Numbered from the stretch's first letter, positions 46,559 through 56,776 are shown. The stretch: 64,000 bases of DNA from Polynucleobacter sp. AP-Ainpum-60-G11 (GCF_018688375.1 NZ_CP061318.1:1302001-1366000), one strand, 5' to 3'. Program-made: numbers and translations. The notes: generated by a model from the sequence alone, not told the origin.

Positions 46559-47857
46559 ATGCTATATCAGTTACATGAATTTCAAAAAGCTTTACTTCAA
46601 CCAGTAAGCTCATGGGCTCGAGCAGCATCAGAAGCATTTATTAATGCTTCCAACCCTGCATCAAAGGTTCCAGGTTCAGATCGCTTAGCTGCTAGCTATG
46701 AGCTTTTATACCGCCTAGGTAAAGACTATAAAAAACCAGAATTTGGCATTCGCTCTGTACAAGCGCATGGTCGCGAAGTAGCAATTCATGAAAGAACTAT
46801 CGTAGCCAAGCCATTTTGTAATCTGATTCGCTTCAAGCGCTTCTCTGATGATCTTGATGTCATCAAGAAACTCAAAGATGATCCAGTGGTTTTAGTGGTT
46901 GCTCCGCTATCTGGACATCACTCCACGCTATTGCGTGACACTGTGCGTACCCTTTTGCAAGATCACAAGGTTTACATTACCGACTGGATCGATGCACGCA
47001 TTGTTCCAGCCGATGCTGGCGATTTTGGTCTTGATGACTATGTTCACTATGTACAAGATTTCATTCGCGCTATTGGTGCAGATGATTTGCATGTGATCTC
47101 CGTATGTCAACCAACAGTTCCTACATTGGGCGCAATCTCCTTGATGGCTTCTGCCGGAGAAAAAACACCAGCCTCCATGATCATGATGGGCGGCCCAATT
47201 GATGCACGCAAATCACCGACTGCCGTCAATAATTTGGCTGATCAAAAGTCTTACGATTGGTTTGAAAGTCATGTAATTTACAAAGTACCGCCAAGCTACC
47301 CAGGTGCTGGCCGTAAGGTATATCCAGGCTTCTTGCAACACACTGGCTTTATTGCCATGAACCCGCAGAACCACCTGCAGTCACACTGGGATTACTTCCA
47401 AAACTTAGTGCGTGGCGATGAGCAGGATGCTGAAGCGCATATTCGTTTTTATGATGAGTACAACGCAGTACTTGATATGGATGCGAAGTTTTACTTAGAC
47501 ACCATCAAGACTGTTTTCCAAGATTATTCATTGCCAAATGGCACTTGGACAGTTGCGGGCGATCTAGTTAAGCCACAAGATATTAAGAAGACTGCACTTC
47601 TCACTGTTGAAGGTGAGCTGGACGATATCTCTGGTAGCGGACAAACCCGCTCAGCACATGCATTATGTGCTGGCATTCCAAAAACCGATAAAGACCATTA
47701 CGAAGTTGCTGGTGCCGGTCACTATGGCATCTTCTCTGGCCGTCGTTGGCGTGAGAAGGTCTATCCAAAAATTAAATCGTTTATTCGTGAGCACCAAGGT
47801 GTTCGGAAGCAAACAAAAGCTCGACCCCCAAAGCTAGGAACTAAGAAAGCTGCATAA
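46559..47857 (+). CDS. phaZ: Intracellular polyhydroxyalkanoate depolymerase
   Basis: 432 residues, matching the PhaZ family of Cupriavidus-type intracellular depolymerases. N-terminal MLYQLHEFQKALLQP. The nucleophile is a Cys in HVISVCQPTVPTLGA (about residue 180), as in the family, with a C-terminal GAGHYGIFSGRRWRE carrying the catalytic His. It mobilises stored PHB inside the cell. A strong AGGAGG site precedes the ATG. It implies that the host makes PHA. Confidence 0.94.
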   Translation: MLYQLHEFQKALLQPVSSWARAASEAFINASNPASKVPGSDRLAASYELLYRLGKDYKKPEFGIRSVQAHGREVAIHERTIVAKPFCNLIRFKRFSDDLDVIKKLKDDPVVLVVAPLSGHHSTLLRDTVRTLLQDHKVYITDWIDARIVPADAGDFGLDDYVHYVQDFIRAIGADDLHVISVCQPTVPTLGAISLMASAGEKTPASMIMMGGPIDARKSPTAVNNLADQKSYDWFESHVIYKVPPSYPGAGRKVYPGFLQHTGFIAMNPQNHLQSHWDYFQNLVRGDEQDAEAHIRFYDEYNAVLDMDAKFYLDTIKTVFQDYSLPNGTWTVAGDLVKPQDIKKTALLTVEGELDDISGSGQTRSAHALCAGIPKTDKDHYEVAGAGHYGIFSGRRWREKVYPKIKSFIREHQGVRKQTKARPPKLGTKKAA

Positions 47858-47864
47858 ACTGTCG

Positions 47865-47884
47865 GCGCGACTTTAGGGTCGCGC
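47865..47884 (+). terminator. Terminator-like hairpin after phaZ
   Basis: 7-bp GC-rich stem GCGCGAC / GTCGCGC with a 6-nt loop, followed by a broken T-tract (TTCTAGTTTT). Moderate quality. Confidence 0.6.
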
Positions 47885-47911
47885 TTCTAGTTTTAGGGCT
47901 CGTCAATTGCA

Positions 47912-48604
47912 ATGGACATCAAGCAGACGAAAGAGCTTGCTAATCGTCTTGAGGATGCTCTACCTCAAACCCAATGTACTAAATGCAGCTACCCTGATTG
48001 CCGCGCCTATGCAGAAGCAATGGCAACGGGCGAGGTCTTGCCCAATCGCTGTCCTCCTGGAGGCGTAGAGGGCATTCAAAGGCTTAGCGCCATCTTAGCG
48101 CCCATCTTCCCTCAAGATGCTTTTGAGTTACATCCTACGATCGATCCTGAGTGCGGCGTAGAACGCCCTAGACCAGTTTCAGTGATCGACCCTAAGACAT
48201 GCATTGGATGCACCCTATGTATTCAGGCTTGTCCTGTAGATGCGATTGTGGGGGCCTCAAAGCAAATGCACGTGGTCTTGAGTAATTGGTGCACGGGTTG
48301 CGATCTTTGCATACCCCCCTGCCCTGTAGATTGCATCACCATGATTGATGTCACTGGCAATGATTCAGGCTGGGATGCTTGGTCCCCGGAATTAGCTCAG
48401 CTGGCACGCTCACGTTATGAAGCGCGCGATGTCCGACTCGATCGTGAGCAACGCGACAATGATGAACGGCTAGCAAAAAAAGCAGCCGCTAAATTAGTAG
48501 CAGTCAACGCCGAGAGCCCAGATTCTGAAGCGGCTTTAAAAGAACAAGAAAGAAAGCGCGCCATCATTGCCGCTGCCATTGCGAGAGCTCAGCAAAAGAA
48601 ATGA
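47912..48604 (+). CDS. rnfB: RnfB-like soluble ferredoxin
   Basis: 230 residues. An Fe-S binding domain near the N-terminus (CTKCSYPDCRAYAEAM, then NRCPPGG) and two [4Fe-4S] motifs, CIGCTLCIQACPVDAI and CTGCDLCIPPCPVDCI. A charged, Ala/Lys-rich C-terminal tail follows. True RnfB has an N-terminal membrane helix; this protein lacks it and no rnfACDGE genes are near, so it is a stand-alone RnfB-type ferredoxin common in betaproteobacteria. It overlaps nth by 4 nt; a role in electron supply to Fe-S enzymes is possible but unproven. Confidence 0.85.
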   Translation: MDIKQTKELANRLEDALPQTQCTKCSYPDCRAYAEAMATGEVLPNRCPPGGVEGIQRLSAILAPIFPQDAFELHPTIDPECGVERPRPVSVIDPKTCIGCTLCIQACPVDAIVGASKQMHVVLSNWCTGCDLCIPPCPVDCITMIDVTGNDSGWDAWSPELAQLARSRYEARDVRLDREQRDNDERLAKKAAAKLVAVNAESPDSEAALKEQERKRAIIAAAIARAQQKK

Positions 48605-49260
48605 TGAATCTCGAAAAGCGTCAGACTTTTTTTGAATTACTCAGGGAAAACAATCCCCACCCAGAAACTGAGTTGGAATACAGCTCCCCATTTGAATTAC
48701 TCATTGCAGTGTTGCTATCAGCACAAGCGACTGATATTTCAGTAAACAAAGGTACTCGCCAGTTATTTAAGATTGCCAATACGCCTCAAGCACTGTTAGA
48801 GCTGGGTGAAGAAGGTGTTAAGCCATTCATTCAGCACATTGGCTTATTTAACTCCAAAGGCAAGCATATTCAAGAGACCTGCCGACTACTCATTGAAAAA
48901 CATCACAGCGAAGTGCCGCAAAATCGTGAGGACTTAGAAGCGCTACCTGGTGTTGGCAGAAAAACTGCAAACGTCATTCTCAATACCGCTTTTGGCCAAC
49001 CCACTATGGCAGTTGATACACATATCTTCAGAGTCTCCAATCGCACTGGATTGGCACCTGGTAAAGATGTAGTGAAGGTTGAAGAGCAACTACTGAAGCG
49101 TGTACCAAAAGAGTTTTTAATGGATGCTCACCATTGGCTTATTTTGCATGGGAGATATACCTGCAAGGCACGCAACCCCGATTGTGAACAATGTATTGTT
49201 GAACCACTCTGTGGCTTTAAACAAAAAACTGGCAAAGGAAAAGTTCGTGGCACTATTTAA
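48601..49260 (+). CDS. nth: Endonuclease III
   Basis: 219 residues. Helix-hairpin-helix with the catalytic Lys in LPGVGRKTANVI (about 118-129), catalytic Asp in VDTHIFRVSNR, and the [4Fe-4S] Cys pattern C-X6-C-X2-C-X5-C at the C-terminus. Removes oxidised pyrimidines and cleaves the abasic site. Start ATG 48601 overlaps the rnfB stop; ATG 48604 is also possible. The coupling of rnfB and nth is a recurrent arrangement. Confidence 0.96.
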   Translation: MMNLEKRQTFFELLRENNPHPETELEYSSPFELLIAVLLSAQATDISVNKGTRQLFKIANTPQALLELGEEGVKPFIQHIGLFNSKGKHIQETCRLLIEKHHSEVPQNREDLEALPGVGRKTANVILNTAFGQPTMAVDTHIFRVSNRTGLAPGKDVVKVEEQLLKRVPKEFLMDAHHWLILHGRYTCKARNPDCEQCIVEPLCGFKQKTGKGKVRGTI

Positions 49261-49678
49261 TCCCACCCGTGAAGAAGTGCGTCGCTTTTTTTGCGACACC
49301 TGGAAGAAAAAAACAGAAGAGCATATCCTGACGCCAATAGAAATGATTGCCGGCGACTGGATGGTCCAGCACCCTGAATATCATGCCCTTCTATCTGATC
49401 CAGAAGGGGCGGTAGCGCAAGACTACACACCAGAACGCGGAGAAACTAATCCATTTCTGCATTTATCGATGCATCTATCGATTAGCGAGCAAATTTCTAT
49501 CGATCAACCACCAGGCATTAAGGCAATTGCCGAAAAGCTAGCAAAGAAACTAGGCTCTGAGCATGAAGCACAGCACGCCATGATGGAATGCTTAGGGCAA
49601 GTGATGTGGGAAGCCCAACGCGAGGGGCAGGCCCTGAGTCCCGAGAAGTATCTTGAGGCGCTAATGAAATTAAAATAG
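49247..49678 (+). CDS. DUF1841 family protein
   Basis: 143 residues, FNPTREEVRRFFCDTWKK at the N-terminus being the family signature. The ATG-initiated frame from 49124 lies mostly inside nth. The correct start is GTG 49247, with AAAGGAA 6-7 nt upstream and a 14-nt overlap with the nth stop. Soluble, alpha-helical, acidic. Family function is unknown; it usually neighbours nth or rnfB. Confidence 0.8.
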   Translation: MALFNPTREEVRRFFCDTWKKKTEEHILTPIEMIAGDWMVQHPEYHALLSDPEGAVAQDYTPERGETNPFLHLSMHLSISEQISIDQPPGIKAIAEKLAKKLGSEHEAQHAMMECLGQVMWEAQREGQALSPEKYLEALMKLK

Positions 49679-49687
49679 CAAATAGAA

Positions 49688-50335
49688 TTACTTGCCAATG
49701 CCCTTGATGTGCAAATTTTCAATAGCGGCAACCAACTTGTTCAAACGTTCTTTATCGGCAGCTTCTAACGGCTGATCATTTTGTTGAGATTGCAGTGAAA
49801 TCTCCGCATCCTCAAGATCTAATACCACCTCGGTAGCGCGCTTGCTTTTATCTTTCTCTGTACCATCAATTAATTGGTACAAATTGAAGTAAAGTGCAGA
49901 TAGGCTTTGATTTTCTAAATCGGGGCTTAAGGGAAACTTGCTTTTAAATACCGCAGCCAAAGCTGTCTTGGCATCGCCAACTGTTTTAGCGTGCCGTAAA
50001 AAGTACTTCATATTTTGAATGCGATTGCCAATCTCAAATTGATACTTTAGTAATTGCTCTTTATTTTTTTGCTCAGCCTCATAATGATGTTGGATTTGTT
50101 GCAGCATAGTGGCACCGCCGGTAATGACAACTGACGATAAAAACCACATACCAACGGCTGAGTTTAAAAACTCCATTAACTTCGCGCTAAATTTTTTCTC
50201 GACCACTTTGATTTCATCGTTGACATCATTTAAACCTGTTTTTACTGAGCCAAGCTCAGACTCAAGTTTTAATTTGACTTCATGACGAAAACGTTCTTCA
50301 GTCTCTATCATTTTTTTCACATCATCGCTAAGCAT
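49688..50335 (-). CDS. Coiled-coil protein with one membrane helix, function unknown
   Basis: 215 residues. A charged coiled-coil N-terminus (about 1-55), one hydrophobic helix (about 58-78, MWFLSSVVITGGATM) and a long helical C-terminal part rich in Glu, Lys and Gln (QHHYEAEQKNKEQLLKY). No signal peptide, so the N-terminus is probably cytoplasmic or the protein is tail-in. I do not recognise a family. It converges on the DUF1841 gene (10 bp apart). Confidence 0.7.
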   Translation of the reverse strand: MLSDDVKKMIETEERFRHEVKLKLESELGSVKTGLNDVNDEIKVVEKKFSAKLMEFLNSAVGMWFLSSVVITGGATMLQQIQHHYEAEQKNKEQLLKYQFEIGNRIQNMKYFLRHAKTVGDAKTALAAVFKSKFPLSPDLENQSLSALYFNLYQLIDGTEKDKSKRATEVVLDLEDAEISLQSQQNDQPLEAADKERLNKLVAAIENLHIKGIGK

Positions 50336-50363
50336 TTATTGTTCCAATTGAGTTGGTAGGGCA

Positions 50364-50804
50364 CTAAGACAGCAAACTAATGACAGCCTTGATAGCAGTC
50401 GCTAGCTCTTTGGCTAATTGTTTTCTAGCCTCTAAAATCATTGCGGGAGTTTGCTGCGTCTTTTGCGACCAAGCTGAAGCTGGAAAGTAAGCATCATCTT
50501 TGTATCTTGGAATCACGTGCCAATGAATATGTGGAACCATATTACCCAGAGCGGCAATATTGACTTTGTCTGGGTGCATCACGTGTCGCACCGCCTCCTC
50601 CACCGCAAATACTAGCGACATCACGTGTTCGCGCTCACCATAGCTCAGATCAGTCATTTCTGCGACATGATGATTCCAAATCACACGGCAAAATCCAGGT
50701 AAGTCAGGGTCATTAACAAGGATGACACGGCAATCATCGCCACGCCATATAAGCTGCCCCTCTTCGGGTTTGAGTTCGTCTTTACAAAGTACGCAATTGG
50801 TCAT
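50364..50804 (-). CDS. HIT-family hydrolase
   Basis: 146 residues. The histidine triad is HIHWHVIPR (about 93-101), with the N-terminal zinc-like pair CVLC and the substrate-shaping WNHHVAEMTDLS. HIT proteins hydrolyse nucleotide-linked adducts such as AMP-lysine or dinucleoside polyphosphates. The exact substrate is not predictable. Stand-alone, 28 nt from the coiled-coil gene. Confidence 0.88.
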   Translation of the reverse strand: MTNCVLCKDELKPEEGQLIWRGDDCRVILVNDPDLPGFCRVIWNHHVAEMTDLSYGEREHVMSLVFAVEEAVRHVMHPDKVNIAALGNMVPHIHWHVIPRYKDDAYFPASAWSQKTQQTPAMILEARKQLAKELATAIKAVISLLS

Positions 50805-50918
50805 GGGGAGAATGTAAACGAAAACGGCATCTAAGTCACCCTTGTGGGGTAATTTAGATGCCGGGACAGTAATGATAGATTTTTACTGTGCTGCTACTAC
50901 GTACTACTTAGGGATTTC

Positions 50919-52217
50919 TTAGTGGAACTGCTCTTCTTCTGTAGAACCAGTCAATGCTGTTACTGAAGACTTGCCACCCTGAATCACAGTAGTTACATCG
51001 TCGAAGTAACCAGTACCAACTTCTTGCTGATGCGATACGAATGTGTAACCACGATCACGAGCAGCGAATTCTGGCTCTTGTACTTTCTCGATATAAGCAG
51101 TCATACCGCGCTGCATGTAGTCTTGAGCTAAGTCGAACATGTTGTACCACATGGAGTGGATACCAGCCAATGTGATGAACTGATACTTGTAGCCCATTGC
51201 GCCTAATTCGCGTTGGAACTTGGCAATTGTTGCATCATCCAAGTTCTTCTTCCAGTTGAAAGATGGTGAGCAGTTGTAAGCCAACATCTTGCCTGGGAAC
51301 TTCGCACGAATTGCTTCAGCGAACTGACGAGCAAACTCGAGATCAGGAGTACCTGTTTCACACCAAACCATATCAGCGTATGCAGCGTATGCCAAACCAC
51401 GGGAGATCGCTTGATCCAAGCCCTTACGTGTTTTGTAGAAACCTTCAGCTGTACGCTCGCCTGTCAAGAAAGGCTTGTCGTTTGCATCGTAATCAGAAGT
51501 CAACAAGTCAGCAGCTTCAGCATCAGTACGAGCCAAGATGATTGTTGGAACACCCATTACGTCAGCAGCTAAACGTGCAGAGATCAATTTCTGAACAGAC
51601 TCAGTAGTTGGCAACAATACCTTGCCACCCAAGTGACCACACTTCTTAACAGAAGAAAGTTGATCTTCGAAGTGAACGCCAGCAGCGCCCTGCTTGATCA
51701 ATGCTTTGCTTAATTCAAATGCATTCAATACGCCACCGAAGCCAGCTTCAGCATCAGCAACGATTGGAGCGAAATACTCGATATAACCAGCGTCGCCTTT
51801 GTTGATTCCTTTGGCAGTTTGGATTTCATCAGCACGCTGGAATGAGTTGTTAATACGCTCAACCATCTTAGGAACCGAGTCAACTGGATACAAAGATTGA
51901 TCCGGATACATGGCTGCGTATGAGTTCCCGTCAGCAGCAACTTGCCAACCTGACAAGTAAATAGCTTGTACGCCAGCTTTAACTTGTTGCATTGCTTGCC
52001 CACCAGTCAAAGCACCTAAACAGTTAACGTATGCCTCGTTATTAACCAATTCCCAAAGACGCTCTGCACCATGCTTAGCCAAAGTGTGCTCAATCTTTAA
52101 TGAGCCACGAAGACGTACTACGTCCTCAGCTGTGTAACCACGAGTAATACCTTTCCAGCGTGGATTGGTATCCCAGTCTTTTTGTAGTGCTGCGATTTCT
52201 GCTTTGCGATCTGCCAT
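50919..52217 (-). CDS. aceA: Isocitrate lyase
   Basis: 432 residues. The active-site loop [14 protein letters not shown] is complete (Cys about 190), with [18 protein letters not shown] (metal-binding Asp/Glu) and YNCSPSFNW later. Converts isocitrate to glyoxylate and succinate, the entry to the glyoxylate shunt needed on acetate or during PHB use. The AGGGAG ribosome site is good. The 269-bp upstream region is AT-rich; nothing in it is clearly an operator. Malate synthase is not in the window. Confidence 0.97.
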   Translation of the reverse strand: MADRKAEIAALQKDWDTNPRWKGITRGYTAEDVVRLRGSLKIEHTLAKHGAERLWELVNNEAYVNCLGALTGGQAMQQVKAGVQAIYLSGWQVAADGNSYAAMYPDQSLYPVDSVPKMVERINNSFQRADEIQTAKGINKGDAGYIEYFAPIVADAEAGFGGVLNAFELSKALIKQGAAGVHFEDQLSSVKKCGHLGGKVLLPTTESVQKLISARLAADVMGVPTIILARTDAEAADLLTSDYDANDKPFLTGERTAEGFYKTRKGLDQAISRGLAYAAYADMVWCETGTPDLEFARQFAEAIRAKFPGKMLAYNCSPSFNWKKNLDDATIAKFQRELGAMGYKYQFITLAGIHSMWYNMFDLAQDYMQRGMTAYIEKVQEPEFAARDRGYTFVSHQQEVGTGYFDDVTTVIQGGKSSVTALTGSTEEEQFH

Positions 52218-52454
52218 GTTTTTCTCCCTAAGTTAAACAAGTACTTCAAATATTTGGACATTCAAGTCTTATGTCTTATATAAGAGTTTAAGCACCTAGG
52301 AAATGCATGCAAGAACTATTTCAGTATTTACTAAAAATAATTAGTTCAATAAATTCAATAGCTTAAAAAATATATTTTGCAATATGAAATGAATCTCCAA
52401 GGAGTGAGAGAACCCCTAACTTGGAATGGTGCACTGCATTTTGCGTATGGGAAT

Positions 52455-52477
52455 GTCTTTTCACATTATGAAAAGAC
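52455..52477. other. Perfect 9-bp inverted repeat between aceA and the MFS gene
   Basis: GTCTTTTCA (52455-52463), 5-nt centre, TGAAAAGAC (52469-52477). It lacks a T-run, so it may be an operator or part of the MFS gene's termination structure rather than a standalone terminator. Confidence 0.45.
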
Positions 52478-52500
52478 AGGAAGACTTTAGGCAGTCTTCG
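52478..52500 (-). terminator. Hairpin at the end of the MFS gene
   Basis: Reading leftward GAAGACT and AGTCTTC pair around the stop codon region, then CTGTCTTTT follows. Plausible Rho-independent terminator overlapping the last codons. Confidence 0.45.
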
Positions 52501-53725
52501 GGGCACTAATAGCGGACACCTTAAATCCAGTCAAAATAATCATGAGCTGAAGAAGGGCAACACCGATAAATAAGAGCTTGGGCAAGCCCACATCCAAAAA
52601 GATTCCGAACACCAGCGGGCTTAAAGCCGCGCCTAAGTCAATACCGGAGTAGACAATGCCGTACACCCTACCCGATGAGCCCGAAGGTGTTGCAGAGCGA
52701 ATCATTAAATCGCGTGATGGAGCAGCAATACCCAAGCCAAGCCCAATCACAATAAAGGCAATCACAATCAATTCGATGGGCACTAAACCAGTGGCCAATA
52801 TAAGACCCATCACGATATTGACGGTAAAGCAGATCGTAATAATGCGCTCGGGTACTTTTAACTTAGTAGCAAGATAGCCACCCAGAAGCATCCCTCCTGC
52901 ACCACCCATAGACATGAGTGTTAAGTAGTAATTACCGGAACTTACGGCAATGTCATAGATCTTAAAAAGCGCGGTTGGTGCAAATGACTGCAAGCCTGTA
53001 GTTGCCGCCATGCTAAAGAAAAAGAAAATCCAGCAAAGCCATACAACCGGTAACTTCAAAAATCCAAAGGTACTCATTGGCGCGCCACCAGGATTGCTTT
53101 GAGCATGACTAGCCTGTGACTCCTCGCGCCTTGCATGAACATCATCAATTAAGCGCGCCCTACCAATCCAGAGAGTCAACAAGATCAACGCTTCAAGCAC
53201 TGCAGCAGATAAAAAGGCAATACGCCAATCAGCGATAGTAGCCACAGCCACCATAAAGGCTGGCGCTGCCGCCCAACCGATATAGCCTGTTACCCCATGA
53301 ATGGAATATGCGTAAGGCAAATTAGGTGGTGAAATTTTGTGATTGATCAGCGTGTAATCAACGGGGTGGAAAACGCCATTGCCACATCCAGCTATTACTG
53401 CGCCCAAAACTAACATGGCATAGCCATTACTTTGAGAATAAGTGAGTGCTGCCAATGCAAGCAAGCCTACTCCAGCAAACAGCACGGGGCGAGCCCCAAT
53501 ACGATCCACCAAAAAACCAGAAGCTGCTTGAACAATGCAGGAGACCACAAAGAAAATGGTCATGAGCAGACCTAGCTCAGCATAGTTAAACCCAAACTCC
53601 GCCTTCAACCATGGGAACATGGGCGGCAGGATTAAATGAAAGAAATGGGAACTGCCGTGAGCCAGACTAATAAGACCAACAGCCCGGACATCACTGGCGC
53701 GCCTCATTTTCAGGTCGTCAGTCAT
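52487..53725 (-). CDS. MFS transporter, Fsr (fosmidomycin-resistance) type
   Basis: 412 residues, 12 membrane helices. The N-terminal AHGSSHFFHLILPPMFPWL and the motif-A-like GFLVDRIGARPVLFAG are those of Fsr-like transporters, which export fosmidomycin and related small molecules or take up metabolites. Its substrate is not predictable. Separate transcription unit between aceA and clpB. Confidence 0.85.
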   Translation of the reverse strand: MTDDLKMRRASDVRAVGLISLAHGSSHFFHLILPPMFPWLKAEFGFNYAELGLLMTIFFVVSCIVQAASGFLVDRIGARPVLFAGVGLLALAALTYSQSNGYAMLVLGAVIAGCGNGVFHPVDYTLINHKISPPNLPYAYSIHGVTGYIGWAAAPAFMVAVATIADWRIAFLSAAVLEALILLTLWIGRARLIDDVHARREESQASHAQSNPGGAPMSTFGFLKLPVVWLCWIFFFFSMAATTGLQSFAPTALFKIYDIAVSSGNYYLTLMSMGGAGGMLLGGYLATKLKVPERIITICFTVNIVMGLILATGLVPIELIVIAFIVIGLGLGIAAPSRDLMIRSATPSGSSGRVYGIVYSGIDLGAALSPLVFGIFLDVGLPKLLFIGVALLQLMIILTGFKVSAISAPKTA

Positions 53726-53773
53726 GTACCGAGTTTACTGGCGCAGGAAAATTCCTGCTGATATTGCTTTGTC

Positions 53774-56368
53774 TTACTTGCTAAAGCTAAAGTCGCCGTT
53801 CTTATCGACGCCTACAGGAACCGTATCCATAGGGCCAAACTTACCTTCCAAGATCATCTTAGAAACTGGGTTTTCGATATATTGCTGAATCGCACGCTTT
53901 AGAGGTCTAGCCCCAAATATAGGGTCAAAACCGACTTCTGCAATCTTGCTCAAAGCGGCATCGCTGACCTCCAATTGCATATCCACCTTTGCCAAACGAT
54001 CCGACAAGTTCTTGAGCAATATCTTGGCGATATTAGCGATATTGCCTTTATCTAAGCCATGGAACACTACGATCTCGTCAATACGATTTAAGAACTCAGG
54101 GCGGAAATGATTCTTCAACTCTTCAAATACCGCATCTTTGATCTCGGACTGCTTCTTATCTGTCATCGACTGGATGAGATGCGAGCCAATATTACTAGTC
54201 ATCACAATCACCGTGTTTTTGAAATCAACAGTACGACCTTGACCATCCGTTAAACGGCCATCATCCAATACTTGCAAAAGTACGTTGAATACATCCGGAT
54301 GTGCTTTTTCAATTTCATCAAACAAGATGACGCTGTAAGGATGGCGACGAACTTGCTCAGTTAAATAACCGCCCTCTTCGTAACCGACATAACCTGGAGG
54401 CGCACCAATTAAACGAGCCACACTGTGTTTCTCCATGAACTCACTCATGTCGATACGAATTAAATGGTCTTCGCTGTCGAATAAGAAACCAGCCAAGGCT
54501 TTGCAAAGCTCAGTCTTACCTACACCTGTAGGACCTAAGAATAAGAATGAACCATAAGGACGATTCTCCTCAGCAAGACCAGCACGGGAACGACGAATTG
54601 CATCCGACACCGCACGAATAGCCTCTTCCTGACCAACTACGCGCTTATGCAGCAACTCTTCCATCTTCAACAGCTTATCGCGCTCACCCTGCATCATCTT
54701 CGATACCGGGATACCAGTTGCACGAGACACTACTTCAGCAATTTCTTCTGCGCCTACTTGCGTGCGCAAGAGCTTATTCTTCACCGCGCCATCTTTATCG
54801 CCCTTTGCTTCAGCAGCAGCGGCAGACTTGAGCTTAGCTTCAAGCTCGGGTAATTTACCGTATTGCAATTCAGCAACTTGCTCTAACTTACCGTCACGCT
54901 GTAGCTTTGCAATATCCACTCTTACTTTTTCAATTTCTTCCTTCAGGTGAGCTGCGCCTAATACGGCACCCTTTTCTGCTTTCCAAACCTCTTCCAAATC
55001 AGCATACTCAGCGCCAAGACGCTTAATTTCATCTTCAATGAGGCCTAGACGTTTTTTCGAAGCATCGTCCTTCTCTTTCTTAACGGCTTCACGCTCAATC
55101 TTTAACTGAATCAAGCGACGCTCCAATCTATCCATCACTTCAGGCTTGGAGTCGATCTCCATCCGAATACGTGAACCAGCCTCATCAATCAGGTCGATCG
55201 CTTTATCCGGCAAGAAACGATCTGTAATGTAGCGATGTGATAATTCAGCCGCCGCAACAATTGCTGGGTCAGTAATCTCAATGCCGTGATGCAGTTCATA
55301 GCGCTCTTTCAGGCCACGTAAGATAGCAACGGTAGCTTCAACGCTAGGTTCTTCCACCATCACTTTTTGGAAACGACGTTCTAGGGCGGGATCTTTTTCG
55401 ATGTACTTACGGTACTCATCTAAAGTCGTTGCGCCAATGCAATGCAATTCACCCCGAGCCAAGGCAGGTTTGAGCATATTGCCGGCGTCCATCGCACCCT
55501 CTCCTTTGCCTGCACCAACCATTGTATGAATCTCATCAATAAAGATGATGGTCTGGCCTTCGTCTTTAGCCACATCGCTCAGAACAGCCTTGAGGCGTTC
55601 TTCGAATTCACCGCGGTACTTAGCGCCTGCTAATAACAAGGCCATATCCAATACGAGGACGCGCTTGTTTTTGAGGGTTTCAGGAACTTCGCCATTAATA
55701 ATGCGCTGGGCTAAGCCCTCGACGATGGCAGTCTTACCAACACCTGGCTCACCAATCAGTACTGGATTGTTTTTACCGCGACGTTGCAAGATCTGAATCG
55801 TGCGACGAATTTCATCATCGCGACCAATGACAGGATCAAGCTTGCCCATACGAGCACGCTCAGTTAAATCGACGGTGTATTTCTTTAAGGCTTCACGTTG
55901 ACCTTCAGCATCTGCACTATTCACTGACTCTCCTCCGCGTACTAAATCAATAGCCGCCTCTAACGATTTGCGATTTAAACCATTCTCACGAGCAATCTTG
56001 CCCAGCTCGCCCTTATCATCGGCTACCACCAGCAAAAACAATTCACCGGCGATAAATTGATCATTGCGCTTATTGGCTTCCTTTTCACATAAGTTGAGCC
56101 AGTTACTTAAATCACGGCCGACCTGAACCTCGCCACTGGTGCCCTGCACTTCCGGGAGATTGCTAATTAGCTTCTCGGCTGCCTTCTCAAGACCGGGTAC
56201 ATTAACGCCAGCGCGGGTTAATAAACTCTTGGCGCCACCATCGGAATCACGCAGCATCGCCAAGAGCAAGTGGGCTGGCTCGATGTATTGATTGTCTTTT
56301 GCCAACGCAAGGCTTTGCGCCTCGCTGAGGGCCTCTTGAAATTTAGTAGTTAATTTATCTATTCTCAT
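53774..56368 (-). CDS. clpB: ClpB disaggregase
   Basis: 864 residues, normal length. N-terminal Clp_N double repeat (1-150), AAA-1 with Walker [14 protein letters not shown], the long coiled-coil middle domain (about 410-530) that marks ClpB, and AAA-2 with Walker [14 protein letters not shown]. With DnaK it dissolves protein aggregates. A heat-shock sigma-32 promoter lies upstream, so induction by heat is expected. Confidence 0.97.
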   Translation of the reverse strand: MRIDKLTTKFQEALSEAQSLALAKDNQYIEPAHLLLAMLRDSDGGAKSLLTRAGVNVPGLEKAAEKLISNLPEVQGTSGEVQVGRDLSNWLNLCEKEANKRNDQFIAGELFLLVVADDKGELGKIARENGLNRKSLEAAIDLVRGGESVNSADAEGQREALKKYTVDLTERARMGKLDPVIGRDDEIRRTIQILQRRGKNNPVLIGEPGVGKTAIVEGLAQRIINGEVPETLKNKRVLVLDMALLLAGAKYRGEFEERLKAVLSDVAKDEGQTIIFIDEIHTMVGAGKGEGAMDAGNMLKPALARGELHCIGATTLDEYRKYIEKDPALERRFQKVMVEEPSVEATVAILRGLKERYELHHGIEITDPAIVAAAELSHRYITDRFLPDKAIDLIDEAGSRIRMEIDSKPEVMDRLERRLIQLKIEREAVKKEKDDASKKRLGLIEDEIKRLGAEYADLEEVWKAEKGAVLGAAHLKEEIEKVRVDIAKLQRDGKLEQVAELQYGKLPELEAKLKSAAAAEAKGDKDGAVKNKLLRTQVGAEEIAEVVSRATGIPVSKMMQGERDKLLKMEELLHKRVVGQEEAIRAVSDAIRRSRAGLAEENRPYGSFLFLGPTGVGKTELCKALAGFLFDSEDHLIRIDMSEFMEKHSVARLIGAPPGYVGYEEGGYLTEQVRRHPYSVILFDEIEKAHPDVFNVLLQVLDDGRLTDGQGRTVDFKNTVIVMTSNIGSHLIQSMTDKKQSEIKDAVFEELKNHFRPEFLNRIDEIVVFHGLDKGNIANIAKILLKNLSDRLAKVDMQLEVSDAALSKIAEVGFDPIFGARPLKRAIQQYIENPVSKMILEGKFGPMDTVPVGVDKNGDFSFSK

Positions 56369-56419
56369 TTTTTAATTCCTATTTACTACAGCTATTTTTT
56401 ACATATATCTATCTATAGA

Positions 56420-56447
56420 ATATAGGGGCATTCTTGTTAATTTCAAG
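56420..56447 (-). promoter_or_regulatory. Sigma-32 heat-shock promoter of clpB
   Basis: Leftward reading: CTTGAAA (56447-56441), 13-nt spacer, CCCTATAT (56427-56420), close to the sigma-32 consensus CTTGAAA-N13-15-CCCATNT. It is about 50 bp upstream of the clpB ATG (56368). Confidence 0.85.
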
Positions 56448-56484
56448 TCTGTTAGACCTCTTTTTAAGCGAATTTATCCCTATT

Positions 56485-56727
56485 TTGACCTGGCTTGTTT
56501 ACCTATTGGAATGCTCTGATGGCAGCTACTATGCTGGGATCACCAACCGCCTAGAACATCGCTTGGCAGCTCATAATTCAGGGGATGGTGCTCGGTATAC
56601 GAGGGCTCGCAGACCAGTAATCCTTTTAGCCACCCAAGAGCACCCAGATCGATCTGAGGCGTCTAAGGCCGAGGCTAAGTTAAAGAAGTTGCCCAGATCG
56701 GAAAAGTTGGGCTTTTTTAAAACCTAA
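56485..56727 (+). CDS. GIY-YIG domain protein of the YhbQ/UPF0213 type
   Basis: 80 residues from TTG 56485, giving MTWLVYLLECSDGSYYAGIT, which aligns with the MTPWFLYL start of YhbQ proteins; the longer frame from 56434 would overlap the clpB promoter. GIY-YIG nuclease motif VYLLECSDGSYYAGIT, then LAAHNSGDGARYTRARRP and the final KLPRSEKLGFF. Role unknown; family proteins are small single-domain nucleases in DNA metabolism. Confidence 0.82.
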   Translation: MTWLVYLLECSDGSYYAGITNRLEHRLAAHNSGDGARYTRARRPVILLATQEHPDRSEASKAEAKLKKLPRSEKLGFFKT

Positions 56728-56776
56728 AAGATGGGTTCGATTTACGCAGGGTTCTTAAGCAACTTAACCACGATGA

